Position numbers and translations under genes: made by a program. Below, piece by piece: positions 29,200 to 37,936 of a stretch of DNA of 64,000 bases. The stretch covers positions 62,001 through 126,000 of the forward strand of contig JAUSBR010000004.1 in the NCBI GenBank assembly GCA_030651895.1, in the 5' to 3' direction. Numbering within the stretch: the stretch's first letter is position 1; each line of letters begins with the position of its first letter. The stretch comes from Sideroxyarcus sp. GTDB taxonomy: Bacteria; Pseudomonadota; Gammaproteobacteria; Burkholderiales; Gallionellaceae. The notes beneath the pieces are model-generated. The model searched no databases and was not told the DNA's origin. It worked only from the letters and a program-made list of their open reading frames with translations.

Positions 29200-29777
29200 G
29201 CTTTGGATAATAACTTAAGCGCCTGCCGGATGCCGCCCGAGACATCGGCATCCTTGGGCAACTGCTTCGCCGCCCAGTCCGCTTCTTTCTCGTTGTAGCC
29301 CAGTGCCAGCAAAGCATTGACGATGTCACTGCCGGAAGATGTTGCCATCGCGCCCTGTGCGACACTTGTGCCTGACACCGCGAACTTGCCTTGCAGTTCC
29401 AGCAGCAGGCGCTCGGCGGTCTTCTTGCCCACGCCGGGAATCTTGGTCAGTCGCGATGCATCCTTGTTCGCCACCGCGACGGCGAGATCGCCGATGCTCA
29501 GGCCGGACAGCACCGACAGCGCGAGCTTGGGACCGACGCCGCTGATCTTGAGCAACTGACGGAAGGCGATGCGTTCTTCATGGGTAGCGAAACCGTATAA
29601 AAGTTGCGCATCTTCGCGCACCACGAAATGCGTGTGCAGCACCACTTTCTCGTTCAGCGCGGGCAGGTTGTAGAACGTGCTCATCGGCACATCCACCTCG
29701 TAACCCACGCCCTGCACATCGAGCAATATCTGCGGCGGGTTCTTCTCCAGCAGGATGCCGCTCAGTCTTCCGATCAT
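29196..29777 (-). CDS. ruvA: Holliday junction DNA-binding protein RuvA
   Basis: 193 aa: N-terminal OB fold ([19 protein letters not shown]), helix-hairpin-helix region ([18 protein letters not shown] and [19 protein letters not shown]), and C-terminal RuvB-contact domain ([12 protein letters not shown]). Overlaps the upstream prenyltransferase gene and ruvB by 4 nt each. Confidence 0.98.
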   Translation of the reverse strand: MIGRLSGILLEKNPPQILLDVQGVGYEVDVPMSTFYNLPALNEKVVLHTHFVVREDAQLLYGFATHEERIAFRQLLKISGVGPKLALSVLSGLSIGDLAVAVANKDASRLTKIPGVGKKTAERLLLELQGKFAVSGTSVAQGAMATSSGSDIVNALLALGYNEKEADWAAKQLPKDADVSGGIRQALKLLSKA

Positions 29778-30724
29778 GTGTTTCCCTTACTTAAAATCAT
29801 CGCCAGCGACAGCAGCGCGCCGTGCACCATCATCGCGCCTATGGTCGCCTTGATCGCATCGCCCAGTTGCTGCGGCTGTGCGGCGTGGCGCAACAGCAGG
29901 CGCGCGGCTTTCACGCTCAGCGGCAAGGCTAGGAATGCGACCAGCGCCCACAGCGGCAGCCAGCCCAGCACGATGCTGGCCAGCAACCATATATAAGACA
30001 GCGCCACGATCAGCACATAGCCCCAGCGCGCCTTGCCCACATCGAGCCGCGCCACCCAGTGCAGTTTGCCTGCCGCCGTATCCGCTGTGCGGTCGGGGAA
30101 CTGGTTGATGTAGAGCAGGTTGGCGACCAGCAGCGCATATGACAGACCCGCGATGAACGGCTCCGCGCTGAAACCTTTGCGCTGCACGAAATCGGTGCCG
30201 ACGGTGATGGCGAGGAAGCCTGCCGCCACGCACAGTTCGCCCAGCCCGCGACTGTTCAGACGGAACGGCGGCGCGGAATAGGCCCAGCCGATGAACAGCC
30301 CGGCGAGGCCGACATACAACAGTTGCGGCGCGGAGCGCGCCATCAGCCACAATCCGGCCGCGGCCACGCAGGCCATCAGCGCGAAACCGTAGTTGCGCAT
30401 CTCGTTCTGCGTCATCACGCCGTTCTGGATGAAGCGGCTGCCGCCGGTGAACGGGAAGATGCGTTCGGTGTTCTGCGCATCGGTGCCGTTGAGCGAATCG
30501 TAGTAATCATTGAGCACGTTCACCCCGGCATGCGCCAGCAGGGCAAATAATGCAGTGACCAGCGCCAGCGGGATATCGAACACGAGATCGCTATGCCAAG
30601 CTGCTGCCAATCCAAGCAGGCAGGCCATCAGGCTCGCCGTCAGGAACGGGGGGCGGGTCGCGGCGACATAGCGCGCGACGGGGTTGGCGAAAAGTTCCAG
30701 CGTCGGTTCCAGCGGCTGCGTCAT
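29774..30724 (-). CDS. UbiA-family (MenA-like) prenyltransferase
   Basis: 316 aa, about eight or nine membrane helices. The two Asp-rich prenyl-diphosphate motifs are [11 protein letters not shown] (about 72) and [12 protein letters not shown] (about 208), the latter resembling MenA/1,4-dihydroxy-2-naphthoate prenyltransferases. Start at ATG 30724 overlaps the ruvC stop by 4 nt; an upstream extension of the frame overlaps ruvC. No other menaquinone genes are visible in the window, so the aromatic substrate is unproven. It is embedded between ruvC and ruvA. Confidence 0.85.
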   Translation of the reverse strand: MTQPLEPTLELFANPVARYVAATRPPFLTASLMACLLGLAAAWHSDLVFDIPLALVTALFALLAHAGVNVLNDYYDSLNGTDAQNTERIFPFTGGSRFIQNGVMTQNEMRNYGFALMACVAAAGLWLMARSAPQLLYVGLAGLFIGWAYSAPPFRLNSRGLGELCVAAGFLAITVGTDFVQRKGFSAEPFIAGLSYALLVANLLYINQFPDRTADTAAGKLHWVARLDVGKARWGYVLIVALSYIWLLASIVLGWLPLWALVAFLALPLSVKAARLLLRHAAQPQQLGDAIKATIGAMMVHGALLSLAMILSKGNT

Positions 30725-31239
30725 ACCAGTCTTCCTCCTCGAACTCGAAAACCTTTGGTCGCCAACGCGCCCAATCCCATACCGCCGTGTGCGTGGCAGA
30801 TGGCACAAGCCAGCGCATCTGCCGCATCCGGACTCGGCGTGCCGGACAGCTTCAACAACCGCTGCACCATCGCCTGCACCTGTTCCTTGTCGGCGTGGCC
30901 GTTGCCGACCACCGCCTGTTTCACCTGCAACGCGGTGTATTCCGCCACCGGCAGGTCTGCCAGTACCGCTGCGCAGATCGCCGCGCCGCGCGCCTGCCCC
31001 AGCAGCAATGTGGATTGCGGATTCACGTTCACGAACACCTTTTCCACTACCGCCTGTTCCGGCTTATGCAGTGCAATGACTTCAGCCAGCCCACTCAAAA
31101 TGACTTTCAGCCGCTCCGGCAGTTCGCCGTCTGGGGTCTTGATGCAACCGCTGGCGACGTAGTGCAGGTGCTGGCCTTCCTTGTCGAGGACGCCGAAGCC
31201 GGTGATGCGCAAACCGGGATCGATGCCAAGGATTCGCAT
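30721..31239 (-). CDS. ruvC: Holliday junction resolvase RuvC
   Basis: 172 aa, RNase H fold. Catalytic acidic residues lie in [17 protein letters not shown] (Asp7), VVEKVFVN and the C-terminal [14 protein letters not shown]. It cleaves the four-way junctions moved by RuvAB. The ATG overlaps the yebC stop by 1 nt. Confidence 0.98.
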   Translation of the reverse strand: MRILGIDPGLRITGFGVLDKEGQHLHYVASGCIKTPDGELPERLKVILSGLAEVIALHKPEQAVVEKVFVNVNPQSTLLLGQARGAAICAAVLADLPVAEYTALQVKQAVVGNGHADKEQVQAMVQRLLKLSGTPSPDAADALACAICHAHGGMGLGALATKGFRVRGGRLV

Positions 31240-31964
31240 TACTCGGATAGCACCGCGTTGGTAAAGACCTCCTGCACATCGCCGAGGTCTTCCAGTGCAT
31301 CCAGCAGTTTCTGCATCTTCACCGCATCATCACCGCTGAGTTCAACGTCGACGTCCGCCTTCATGGTGACTTCGGCCATCTCGGGTTTGAAGCCGGCCGC
31401 TTCCAGGCGCTGTTTCACCGCCACAAAATCATGCGGCGAGGTGATGACTTCGATACTGCCGTCATCGTCGCTGACGATATCTTCCGCACCCGCGTCCAGC
31501 GCCACTTCCATCAGCGCGTTCTCGTCGGTGCCGGGAGCGAAGATCATCTGGCCGCAATGCTTGAACAGGAAGGAGACGGAACCGTCGGTGCCCAGATTGC
31601 CGCCGTACTTGACGAAGACATGACGCACATCGGCCACGGTGCGCGTCTTGTTGTCGGTCATGCAGTCCACGATCACCGCCGCGCCGTTGATGCCGTAACC
31701 TTCGTAGCGCAACTCCATGTAGTCCACGCCTTCCAGCTCGCCGGCCCCGCGTTTGATGGCGCGTTCGACGTTGTCCTTGGGCATGTTCTGGTCGTAGGCC
31801 TTTTCCATCGCCAGACGCAGGCGCGGGTTGATGTCCGGATCGCTGCCGCCCAGCTTGGCCGCAACGGTGATCTCTTTGATCAGACGGGTGAATACCTGTC
31901 CGCGCTTGGCGTCCTGGCGCCCTTTGCGGTGCTGGATATTCGCCCATTTGCTATGCCCTGCCAT
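31239..31964 (-). CDS. yebC: YebC/PmpR-family protein
   Basis: 241 aa, full length. Typical N-terminus [20 protein letters not shown] and family motifs [21 protein letters not shown] and YEGYG. First gene of the yebC-ruvC cluster, as in most proteobacteria. Members have been described as transcription regulators and, more recently, as factors that help ribosomes at proline stretches; the sequence does not decide between them. Confidence 0.96.
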   Translation of the reverse strand: MAGHSKWANIQHRKGRQDAKRGQVFTRLIKEITVAAKLGGSDPDINPRLRLAMEKAYDQNMPKDNVERAIKRGAGELEGVDYMELRYEGYGINGAAVIVDCMTDNKTRTVADVRHVFVKYGGNLGTDGSVSFLFKHCGQMIFAPGTDENALMEVALDAGAEDIVSDDDGSIEVITSPHDFVAVKQRLEAAGFKPEMAEVTMKADVDVELSGDDAVKMQKLLDALEDLGDVQEVFTNAVLSE

Positions 31965-32069
31965 GTCGATTCCTTATATATGCAAAATATGCCGGATGGT
32001 AACATTTCGCCCCGCATTGACCAAAACCAGTGCGACAGACTTGTTTCAAGAAGCGGGGCGATCTGCCGT

Positions 32070-32075
32070 TATAAT
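32070..32075 (+). promoter_or_regulatory. -10 element upstream of the small cytochrome c gene
   Basis: Consensus TATAAT 36 bp before the ATG at 32112. No good -35 hexamer is visible at 16-18 bp, so an activator may be needed. Confidence 0.35.
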
Positions 32076-32111
32076 CCCTGCACATCGATATTTCATTCAA
32101 AGGAGCACCCC

Positions 32112-32423
32112 ATGAAGTTTTCCACTTTGCTGACCCTCTCCTCCGGCCTGCTGCTGACCGGCAACGCGCTCGCCGACGAGGCGCTGCTCCGCAAGAGCGG
32201 CTGCTTTGCCTGCCATCAGGTGGACAAGAAGGTCGTGGGCCCGGCGCTGAAAGATATCGCCGCCAAATACAAGGGCGATAAAGGAGCGGTCGCCGCACTG
32301 GCGAAGAAGGTCCGCGCCGGCGGTTCCGGCGTCTGGGGGACCACGCCCATGGCCCCAGCACCGGCGACGGTGAGCGATGATGATCTCAAGGCCTCGATCG
32401 CTTACATCCTCACGCTCAAGTAA
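32112..32423 (+). CDS. Small periplasmic class I cytochrome c (c551/c552-like)
   Basis: 103 aa. Signal peptide cleaved near ALA|DE, heme motif CFACH at about residue 31, and an axial Met in TTPMAPAP about 48 residues later, ending with the closing helix SIAYILTLK. Ribosome binding site AGGAG lies 7 nt ahead of the ATG at 32112. Likely a soluble electron shuttle, for example between the quinol-oxidising side and terminal oxidase, or to the multiheme conduit. It is followed at once by a strong terminator. Confidence 0.94.
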   Translation: MKFSTLLTLSSGLLLTGNALADEALLRKSGCFACHQVDKKVVGPALKDIAAKYKGDKGAVAALAKKVRAGGSGVWGTTPMAPAPATVSDDDLKASIAYILTLK

Positions 32424-32440
32424 GCACACAGTCCGCAAAA

Positions 32441-32476
32441 GAACAGGCCAGCTTAAAAGCTGGCCTGTTCTTTTTT
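32441..32476. terminator. Bidirectional intrinsic terminator
   Basis: Perfect 14-bp stem GAACAGGCCAGCTT/AAGCTGGCCTGTTC with a 2-nt spacer at the centre, flanked by AAAA on the left and TTTTTT on the right. It ends the cytochrome c transcript and can also serve the convergent EF-hand gene. Confidence 0.93.
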
Positions 32477-32493
32477 AACTATTCAACAAAGAC

Positions 32494-32982
32494 TTACTTG
32501 GCATCGCGCTTCATCATCATGCCCTTGTCGCGCATATTTTCGTGCATCTTCTTCATGCTGGCGTCCATCTCTGCCTTGGATATCTTGCCGTCCTTGTCAG
32601 TGTCGGTCTCGTCAAAATGCGCGAACACCATCGGCATGCCGATTTCGGCCTCATCCTTGCTCAGTGCGCCGTCATGGTTGATATCGACCTCGTCGAAACG
32701 GTCCTGGTAGCGCGGCTTGCACTTGTCCATCATCTTCTTGTGCATCGCATCCATCTCGTCCTGGGTGACTTTGCCGTCCTTGTTGGCATCCATATCCTTG
32801 AAATGGTCGCGGTGGAAGGTGTCGTATTCCTTCTTGCTGACGGCGCCATCCTTGTTCTGGTCCATCCCTTCCATCATCCAGCCGCCTTGCGGGCCGCCTT
32901 TCATGCCGCAGGCCTGCGCCAGCGGGGCGGCGCAGAGCAGGCTGGCCGCAATGATCATTGTCGAAATCTTCTTCATATTCAT
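32494..32982 (-). CDS. Secreted EF-hand calcium-binding protein
   Basis: 162 aa with signal peptide (cleavage near AQA|CG). Four EF-hand loops: DQNKDGAVSKKE, DANKDGKVTQDE, DINHDGALSKDE and DTDKDGKISKAE, each with the acidic 1, 3, 5 and 12 positions mostly kept. Met/Lys/His-rich elsewhere (MMMKRDAK tail). Predicted periplasmic calcium sensor or buffer; no partner is apparent. It converges on the cytochrome c gene across the terminator. Confidence 0.92.
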   Translation of the reverse strand: MNMKKISTMIIAASLLCAAPLAQACGMKGGPQGGWMMEGMDQNKDGAVSKKEYDTFHRDHFKDMDANKDGKVTQDEMDAMHKKMMDKCKPRYQDRFDEVDINHDGALSKDEAEIGMPMVFAHFDETDTDKDGKISKAEMDASMKKMHENMRDKGMMMKRDAK

Positions 32983-33074
32983 TCTCCCGGGTATCTATTG
33001 AGTCTGCCCCGTGCTCGGGGCAGTACCGAGCAGACAGGTTAACATGAAGGAAGTTCGCCGACTGGCTGGCGGGT

Positions 33075-33080
33075 TATAAT
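33075..33080 (+). promoter_or_regulatory. -10 element upstream of the RNase II gene
   Basis: Consensus TATAAT 27 bp before the ATG at 33108, in the same GTTATAATCC context as the element at 32070. No clear -35 hexamer. Confidence 0.35.
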
Positions 33081-33107
33081 CCGGCGGAATTTTTTCAGCA
33101 CCTCCCC

Positions 33108-34955
33108 ATGAACATATTTTACGAAGAAGACGGCGGTTTCAAGGTGGGGAATATCCTTGCCGACAACACCACTTCTCTGCAGGTCGAGAACACCCACGGC
33201 AAGCGCAGCAAGATCAAATCGGCCAACGTGATGCTGCGTTTCGCCCAGCCCACCCTGTCCGAGTTCATGACCCAGGCGGAGCAAGTGGCCGCTGACATCG
33301 ACGTGGATTTCCTCTGGGAAGCCTCGCCGCAGGATGAATTCGAGTTCGGCACGCTGGCGCAGGAGTATTTCGGCCACACCCCCAACCCCATCGAATCGGC
33401 CGGAGCCTTGATCCGCCTGCATTCCTCGCCCATGCACTTCTACAAGAAGGGCAAAGGCCGCTACAAGGCAGCCCCGCCCGATGCGCTGAAGTCGGCACTC
33501 GCCAGCGCGGAGAAGAAGCGCCTGCAAGCCGAACTACAGGCGCGCTACACCGAACAGCTCGGCAACTTCGAGTTGCCCGCCGAGTTCGCCGACAAACTGC
33601 AGATGATCCTGTACAAGCCGGACCGCAACACCATCGAAGTCAAGGCACTGGAGGCGGCGTGTGCGCACACCCACCTTTCTGCCGCCCACCTGCTGGAAAA
33701 GTGCGGCGCCTTGCCCTCCACGCACGACTATCACCTGAACAAGTTCCTGTTCGAGAATTTCCCGCGCGGCACCGGCTTCCCCGCCGTAACGGTGGAAGAA
33801 CACCCCGAACTGCCGCTGGCCGGAGTCAACGCCTTCAGCATCGACGATGCCAGCACCACCGAGATCGACGATGCCTTCTCGGTGGAGAAACTGGCGGACG
33901 GCAACTGGCGCATCGGCATCCACATCGCCGCGCCCACGCTGGGCATCGCGCCCGGCTCGGACATCGACGCCATCGCCGCACAGCGCATGTCGACCGTGTA
34001 CATGCCCGGCGACAAGATCACCATGCTGCCGGACAACGTGGTGCAAGCCTTCACGCTGTGCGCCGACAAGGTCTGCCCCGCACTCTCTTTATATGTGGAC
34101 GTGAATGAAGCGCTGGAGATCGTAAACAGTGCCAGCCGCCTCGAACGCCTGCACATCGCCGCCAATCTGCGCCACGACACGCTGGAACCGCTGTTCAACG
34201 AGGAGACGCTGGCGGCGGGCAAGCTCGATTACACCTATGCGCCCGAGCTCAAGCTGCTGTGGGATTTCGCGCAGAAGCTGGAAGCCGGTCGCGGCAAATC
34301 CGCCGACAACAGCACAGCGCAGGTCGATTACACCTTCAATGTCGAGGACGACCGCATCACCATCGGCCAGCGCCTGCGCGGCTCGCCCATCGACAAGGTC
34401 GTGTCCGAGCTGATGATCCTCGCCAACAGCAGTTGGGGGAAATTGCTGGACGACCATGATGTCGCGGGCATCTACCGCACGCAGAACAACGGCAAGGTAA
34501 AGATGAGCACCGTCGCCGCACCGCACCAGGGACTGGGCGTGGCGCATTACGCATGGTCCAGCTCGCCGTTGCGCCGTTACGTGGACCTGGTGAACCAGCG
34601 CCAGCTCATCAGCGTGCTACGCGGCGACGCTCCGTCCTACGCCAAGAACGACACCGCCCTGTTCGCCATCCTGCGCGACTTCGACACCGCTTACACCACC
34701 TACAGCGAATTCCAGCGTGAGATGGAACGTTATTGGTGCTTGCGTTGGCTGTTGCAGGAGAACGTGAAACAGGTCGAAGCGACCGTGCTGCGCGAGAATC
34801 TGGTCAAGCTCGCCGATATCCCGTTGGTCGGGCGCATCCCGTCGCTGCCGGAGACGCCTGCCAACACCAAAGTGACGCTGGAGATCGGCGACATCGACCT
34901 GCTTGATCTTAATTTCGATGCGCGTTTTCAGGCCAACGTGGAAGTCGCTGCATGA
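33108..34955 (+). CDS. RNB-family exoribonuclease (RNase II type)
   Basis: 615 aa. The RNB catalytic domain (about 240-520) carries the Asp cluster FSIDDASTTEIDDAFSVE and the conserved late motif AHYAWSSSPLRRYVDLVNQRQL. The N-terminal part (1-110) replaces the usual cold-shock domains with a shorter beta-rich region, as in many betaproteobacterial homologues. Degrades single-stranded RNA 3' to 5' in the cytoplasm. The tonB-like gene starts inside its stop region (4-nt overlap). Confidence 0.93.
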   Translation: MNIFYEEDGGFKVGNILADNTTSLQVENTHGKRSKIKSANVMLRFAQPTLSEFMTQAEQVAADIDVDFLWEASPQDEFEFGTLAQEYFGHTPNPIESAGALIRLHSSPMHFYKKGKGRYKAAPPDALKSALASAEKKRLQAELQARYTEQLGNFELPAEFADKLQMILYKPDRNTIEVKALEAACAHTHLSAAHLLEKCGALPSTHDYHLNKFLFENFPRGTGFPAVTVEEHPELPLAGVNAFSIDDASTTEIDDAFSVEKLADGNWRIGIHIAAPTLGIAPGSDIDAIAAQRMSTVYMPGDKITMLPDNVVQAFTLCADKVCPALSLYVDVNEALEIVNSASRLERLHIAANLRHDTLEPLFNEETLAAGKLDYTYAPELKLLWDFAQKLEAGRGKSADNSTAQVDYTFNVEDDRITIGQRLRGSPIDKVVSELMILANSSWGKLLDDHDVAGIYRTQNNGKVKMSTVAAPHQGLGVAHYAWSSSPLRRYVDLVNQRQLISVLRGDAPSYAKNDTALFAILRDFDTAYTTYSEFQREMERYWCLRWLLQENVKQVEATVLRENLVKLADIPLVGRIPSLPETPANTKVTLEIGDIDLLDLNFDARFQANVEVAA

Positions 34956-35821
34956 GAGAACTCCTCCTCAGCGCACGGCGTCATCATCAACGCATCGCAT
35001 TCGCGGCGCTGTTCTCGCTCACCCTGCACGCATTTTTCATGTTCGGCATCCGTTTCGTCATGCCGGAATGGAAGAACATCCCCGTCATCAGCCAGCCGCT
35101 GGAAGTCGTGCTGGTCAACAGCAAATCGGGCAACCGCCCTACCAATGCTTCCGCTTACGCGCAGAACAACCTGGAAGGCGGCGGCAACACCGACGAAGAA
35201 CATCGCGCCCGCACCCCGTTCCCGGTACTCGGCGACGGACAGCGTTTCTCGCCCGAACAGGCCGCCAGACGCCAGCGCGAACTGGAACAGGAATCGAAAC
35301 GCCTGCTGACGCGCAGCAAGGGCGACTATTTCGTGGCCGACGAGAACGACCAGCAGAAGCAATCCAGTTCGAAAGACAACGGACGCGACCTCGTGCAACG
35401 TTCGCTGGAGATCGCCAGACTGGAAGCGCAGATCAGCAAGAGCCTGGACATGTACGACAAACTGCCGCGGCGCAAATTCATCGGCGCGCGCACGCAGGAA
35501 TACCGCTTCGCCCAATACGTCGAGGACTGGCGCTCCAAGGTCGAACGCATCGGCAACATGAACTACCCCGAGATGGCGCGCCGCGAAAAGATCTACGGCA
35601 AGCTCACCCTCACCGTAAACATCCGCGCCGACGGCAACGTGGAAAGCATCGAGATCAACCGCCCCTCCGGCCAGCGCATCCTCGACGCCTCCGCCGTCCG
35701 CATCGTCAAACTCGCCGCCCCCTACCCGCCGTTCCCGGCGGACATCCGCAAGGACACCGACGTCCTCAGCATCACGCGCACCTGGATATTCACGACTACG
35801 GATCGGTTGGAGAGCGAGTAG
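34952..35821 (+). CDS. TonB-family energy-transducing protein
   Basis: 289 aa. One membrane helix near the N-terminus (about 17-37), a charged Gln/Arg/Glu-rich periplasmic linker (about 80-190), then a TonB C-terminal domain (about 195-285: MARREKIYGKLTLTVNIRADG, RPSGQRILDASAVRIVKLAAP, YPPFPADI). There is no Pro-Lys repeat typical of E. coli TonB and no exbBD beside it. Co-translated with the RNase gene. The receptor it serves is unknown. Confidence 0.9.
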   Translation: MRELLLSARRHHQRIAFAALFSLTLHAFFMFGIRFVMPEWKNIPVISQPLEVVLVNSKSGNRPTNASAYAQNNLEGGGNTDEEHRARTPFPVLGDGQRFSPEQAARRQRELEQESKRLLTRSKGDYFVADENDQQKQSSSKDNGRDLVQRSLEIARLEAQISKSLDMYDKLPRRKFIGARTQEYRFAQYVEDWRSKVERIGNMNYPEMARREKIYGKLTLTVNIRADGNVESIEINRPSGQRILDASAVRIVKLAAPYPPFPADIRKDTDVLSITRTWIFTTTDRLESE

Positions 35822-35880
35822 AGCGGGGCCGCTGCGGTCATTGTTGCTTCCTGTAATTGGACGTTCACATCTGAACTGTC

Positions 35881-35960
35881 GTAGGGTGCAATAAGCGTAG
35901 CGCATTGCACCGAATGTTGAGTCCCATACGGCGCAATGCCCGTTGGTTATTGCACCCTAC
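35881..35960. repeat. Inverted-repeat element (80 bp) after the tonB-like gene
   Basis: Outer arms GTAGGGTGCAATAA (35881-35894) and TTATTGCACCCTAC (35947-35960) are exact inverted copies; inside, GCGCATTGC and GCGCAATGC add a second, imperfect pairing. It resembles the short palindromic intergenic repeats common in environmental proteobacteria. It marks the left edge of the low-GC patch and could also end the RNase-tonB transcript. No ORF is seen between 35822 and 36006. Confidence 0.7.
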
Positions 35961-36006
35961 GCTGGCTAATGGGCGACCCCTCTAACTTGCCTTTAACTTG
36001 GGGACA

Positions 36007-36621
36007 TCATTCTTTGCCACCCCCACAAAGAAATTTCCAAGCCGCGCTTCCCTTCACAATTACAGGGCTACGCACGACATCTCGCCGAACCATTTGTTTA
36101 CTCACCCCATCTTCGGAAATTTCTTGGAACTCAAAAATACAAGCACCTTGACCGTTTTCGCGCTGCCCAGCTTGAACGAACATTTGATAGTTATTTTCCG
36201 GAATTGGTTTGAAACGAAATGCTAGTCGACAGGACGCACCGTCAGATGCGCCACCTCCAGAAAATGAAACTGAAAGCGTCAGATCATCTTTGACTGGGAT
36301 ATACACTTCCGAACCGATCTTCCCCCAATAAGTATCGGCGAAAGGCATCCCGATTTTCTTTTTGCTTTCCCCTGCAAAACCCGAAACATTTGTATGAACA
36401 GGGATTGCGACCGCTCCATTTTCGATTAGGCAGTTATTGCTGTTGTTATTTTGGTGCAAGGTGACACTCGCATGCACCCCCGCAACAACGACCGTCCTTA
36501 ACTTCGCCGTTGGAGCCAGTGCAGGGTTAGGCTCTATGTAGGGCGGGAGGGAGGCGGCACATCCAGAAAGTACGAATATCAGAGTGCAGTGCAATTGTTT
36601 GAGTATCCATTGGCTTGGCAT
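36007..36621 (-). CDS. Putative lipoprotein of unknown function
   Basis: 204 aa. The N-terminus ends in a lipobox (VLSGCAAS, Cys about residue 21), then a Pro-rich PPYIEPNPALAPT. The rest is beta-rich with Gly patches (SFSGGGASDGASC) and several cysteines; no catalytic motif is seen and I recognise no family. GC content is clearly below that of the neighbouring genes and the codon choice differs, suggesting recent transfer. ATG 36621 has only a weak ribosome binding site. It ends close to the inverted repeat at 35881-35960. Confidence 0.65.
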   Translation of the reverse strand: MPSQWILKQLHCTLIFVLSGCAASLPPYIEPNPALAPTAKLRTVVVAGVHASVTLHQNNNSNNCLIENGAVAIPVHTNVSGFAGESKKKIGMPFADTYWGKIGSEVYIPVKDDLTLSVSFSGGGASDGASCRLAFRFKPIPENNYQMFVQAGQRENGQGACIFEFQEISEDGVSKQMVRRDVVRSPVIVKGSAAWKFLCGGGKE

Positions 36622-36761
36622 GATGTTGTACTTTCTGAGTAAGGGCGTTACGTATCAGAGTGATTATTCCGGTCAGCTTCTGGCCGCCCTGTGTCCGTTT
36701 GACTTCAGCAACACTACCGTCCGTAGTTGCTCAAAGCAAACGGTGAAATAGTTGCAGCAGA

Positions 36762-37373
36762 TTACTTTGTGCACGGTTGGTTGTAACGAACGGGGGTAAA
36801 CGTCACCTTTCTTCCTGGATTATTTTGCCGAAGAGTTGCAGCTTCCTTTATAGCGCGCTCAGACATATCCTTGTGCCCCGTTTTACCTAGTGCAATTGCA
36901 TATTCATCAAGCTCATTGGCGAGAGAAATCGGATCACTGGTTTCAATTCCCAGTTTCTTAACTGCAGGGATGCCCCTGCTAAAATATGGAAGAGCTGCAC
37001 CGTATTGTCCACGATCAAAATTAAATCGAGCCAACTCAAATAATCTCATCGTCGTTATGCTGCTTTCTGGCCCCGTAATCTTCTCTTCAAGCGTGAGAGA
37101 TGATAACAGTAGCTTTTCTGCATCATCGTATTTGCAAAGATACCCCTTCATCCTACCAAGACCATACATTGATGCCGATGTTGTCGCATTCGAATGTGCG
37201 ATTCGCGCATTAAATAGAGCCTTGTCGTAGTTTTGTTCAGCACTTGCATAGTCGCGAATAGCCTCAGCTCGGAGCGCCATGTTGTAGTAGTTATATGCTG
37301 TTCTTTCGTTGATCGGGTTCGCACACCCAGAAATAAGTGCGACTAACAAAACAAAATATGCGTAATAACTCAC
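36762..37373 (-). CDS. TPR-containing putative lipoprotein
   Basis: 203 aa. Signal sequence with lipobox ALISGCAN (Cys about residue 17), then TPR-like helices: YNYYNMALRAEAIRDYASAEQNY, AEKLLLSSLTLEEK, LARFNFDRGQYGAALPYF and ELDEYAIALGKTGHKDMSE. Start is GTG at 37373, with AGGAG five nt ahead. AT-rich compared with its surroundings, like the neighbouring lipoprotein gene 140 bp downstream, so both may have arrived together. Probably a membrane-tethered assembly or scaffold protein; no partner is evident. Confidence 0.75.
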   Translation of the reverse strand: MSYYAYFVLLVALISGCANPINERTAYNYYNMALRAEAIRDYASAEQNYDKALFNARIAHSNATTSASMYGLGRMKGYLCKYDDAEKLLLSSLTLEEKITGPESSITTMRLFELARFNFDRGQYGAALPYFSRGIPAVKKLGIETSDPISLANELDEYAIALGKTGHKDMSERAIKEAATLRQNNPGRKVTFTPVRYNQPCTK

Positions 37374-37422
37374 AGAGTCTCCTGCTAACTAAAGTGATTA
37401 GTATTTAACGGCTGCAATCGAT

Positions 37423-37439
37423 TTTGCAATATCTGCAAA
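37423..37439. promoter_or_regulatory. Perfect inverted repeat TTTGCA-N5-TGCAAA
   Basis: A 17-bp palindrome (6-bp arms, spacer ATATC) in the 193-bp divergent region between the TPR lipoprotein and the metal-uptake-like genes; a related TGCAATCG lies just to the left. It has the size of an operator for a dimeric regulator. It does not match the enterobacterial Zur or Fur consensus closely. The rest of the region shows no gene. Confidence 0.4.
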
Positions 37440-37566
37440 CGTGTCAAGTTGGCCGAAAGCCGCACCCTATAGCCCTATACCCATCCCGTCAATATGCCAA
37501 ACGGCCTAGATACTCATACCGCCCAATTCGGCATCACTCTTGGAATACGCATGGTTTGCCACTAGA

Positions 37567-37878
37567 ATGCGCCGCATGTTCCGCTCCGTCTTACTGAAAT
37601 CGTTCCTCGTCCTCGCCCTGCTGTTCGCACAGCTTGGCGGGCTGACGCACGGCATCGCGCATACGCTGGCGGAAAAGTCGCAGGACCAGTCGCTGCCGCA
37701 CGACCAGCAATGCGAGTTGTGCGCGGCCTATGCGCAGGTCGGCAGTGCCATCGGCAGCGGCGATGTGCATTTCGATTTCGCCACTTCCTTCATCGAAGCG
37801 CACAGCGAACTTGCTGTCGCGTTCCACTCGTTCACCTTTGCTGCCTTCGCGGCACGCGCCCCGCCTTATACCGTTTGA
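37567..37878 (+). CDS. Small secreted or membrane-anchored protein with CELC motif
   Basis: 103 aa from ATG 37567; ATG 37576 is equally possible, and a TTG-initiated frame begins at 37540. A hydrophobic N-terminal stretch (VLLKSFLVLALLFAQLGG) is followed by histidines (LTHGIAHTL, LPHDQ) and a CELCAAY motif, then an alternating hydrophobic tail rich in Ala/Phe/His. His plus CXXC suggests metal binding, in keeping with the downstream ZnuA/ZnuB-like genes. I do not recognise a named family with certainty. Confidence 0.65.
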   Translation: MRRMFRSVLLKSFLVLALLFAQLGGLTHGIAHTLAEKSQDQSLPHDQQCELCAAYAQVGSAIGSGDVHFDFATSFIEAHSELAVAFHSFTFAAFAARAPPYTV

Positions 37879-37936
37879 TCCCAACGACCGCCCGCAGGAC
37901 AACTGCGGGTCTTGTGGACTTATTTCGGAGTAAGAC

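Noticed and set aside
35881-35960. Inverted repeat considered as ends of an insertion sequence
   Set aside because: Only 80 bp long, no transposase and no target duplication seen; it is a short palindromic repeat, possibly MITE-like.
37540-37566. TTG at 37540 as start of the small CELC protein
   Set aside because: Rare start codon, and it would add a non-hydrophobic segment ahead of the signal-like stretch; ATG 37567 or 37576 fits better.
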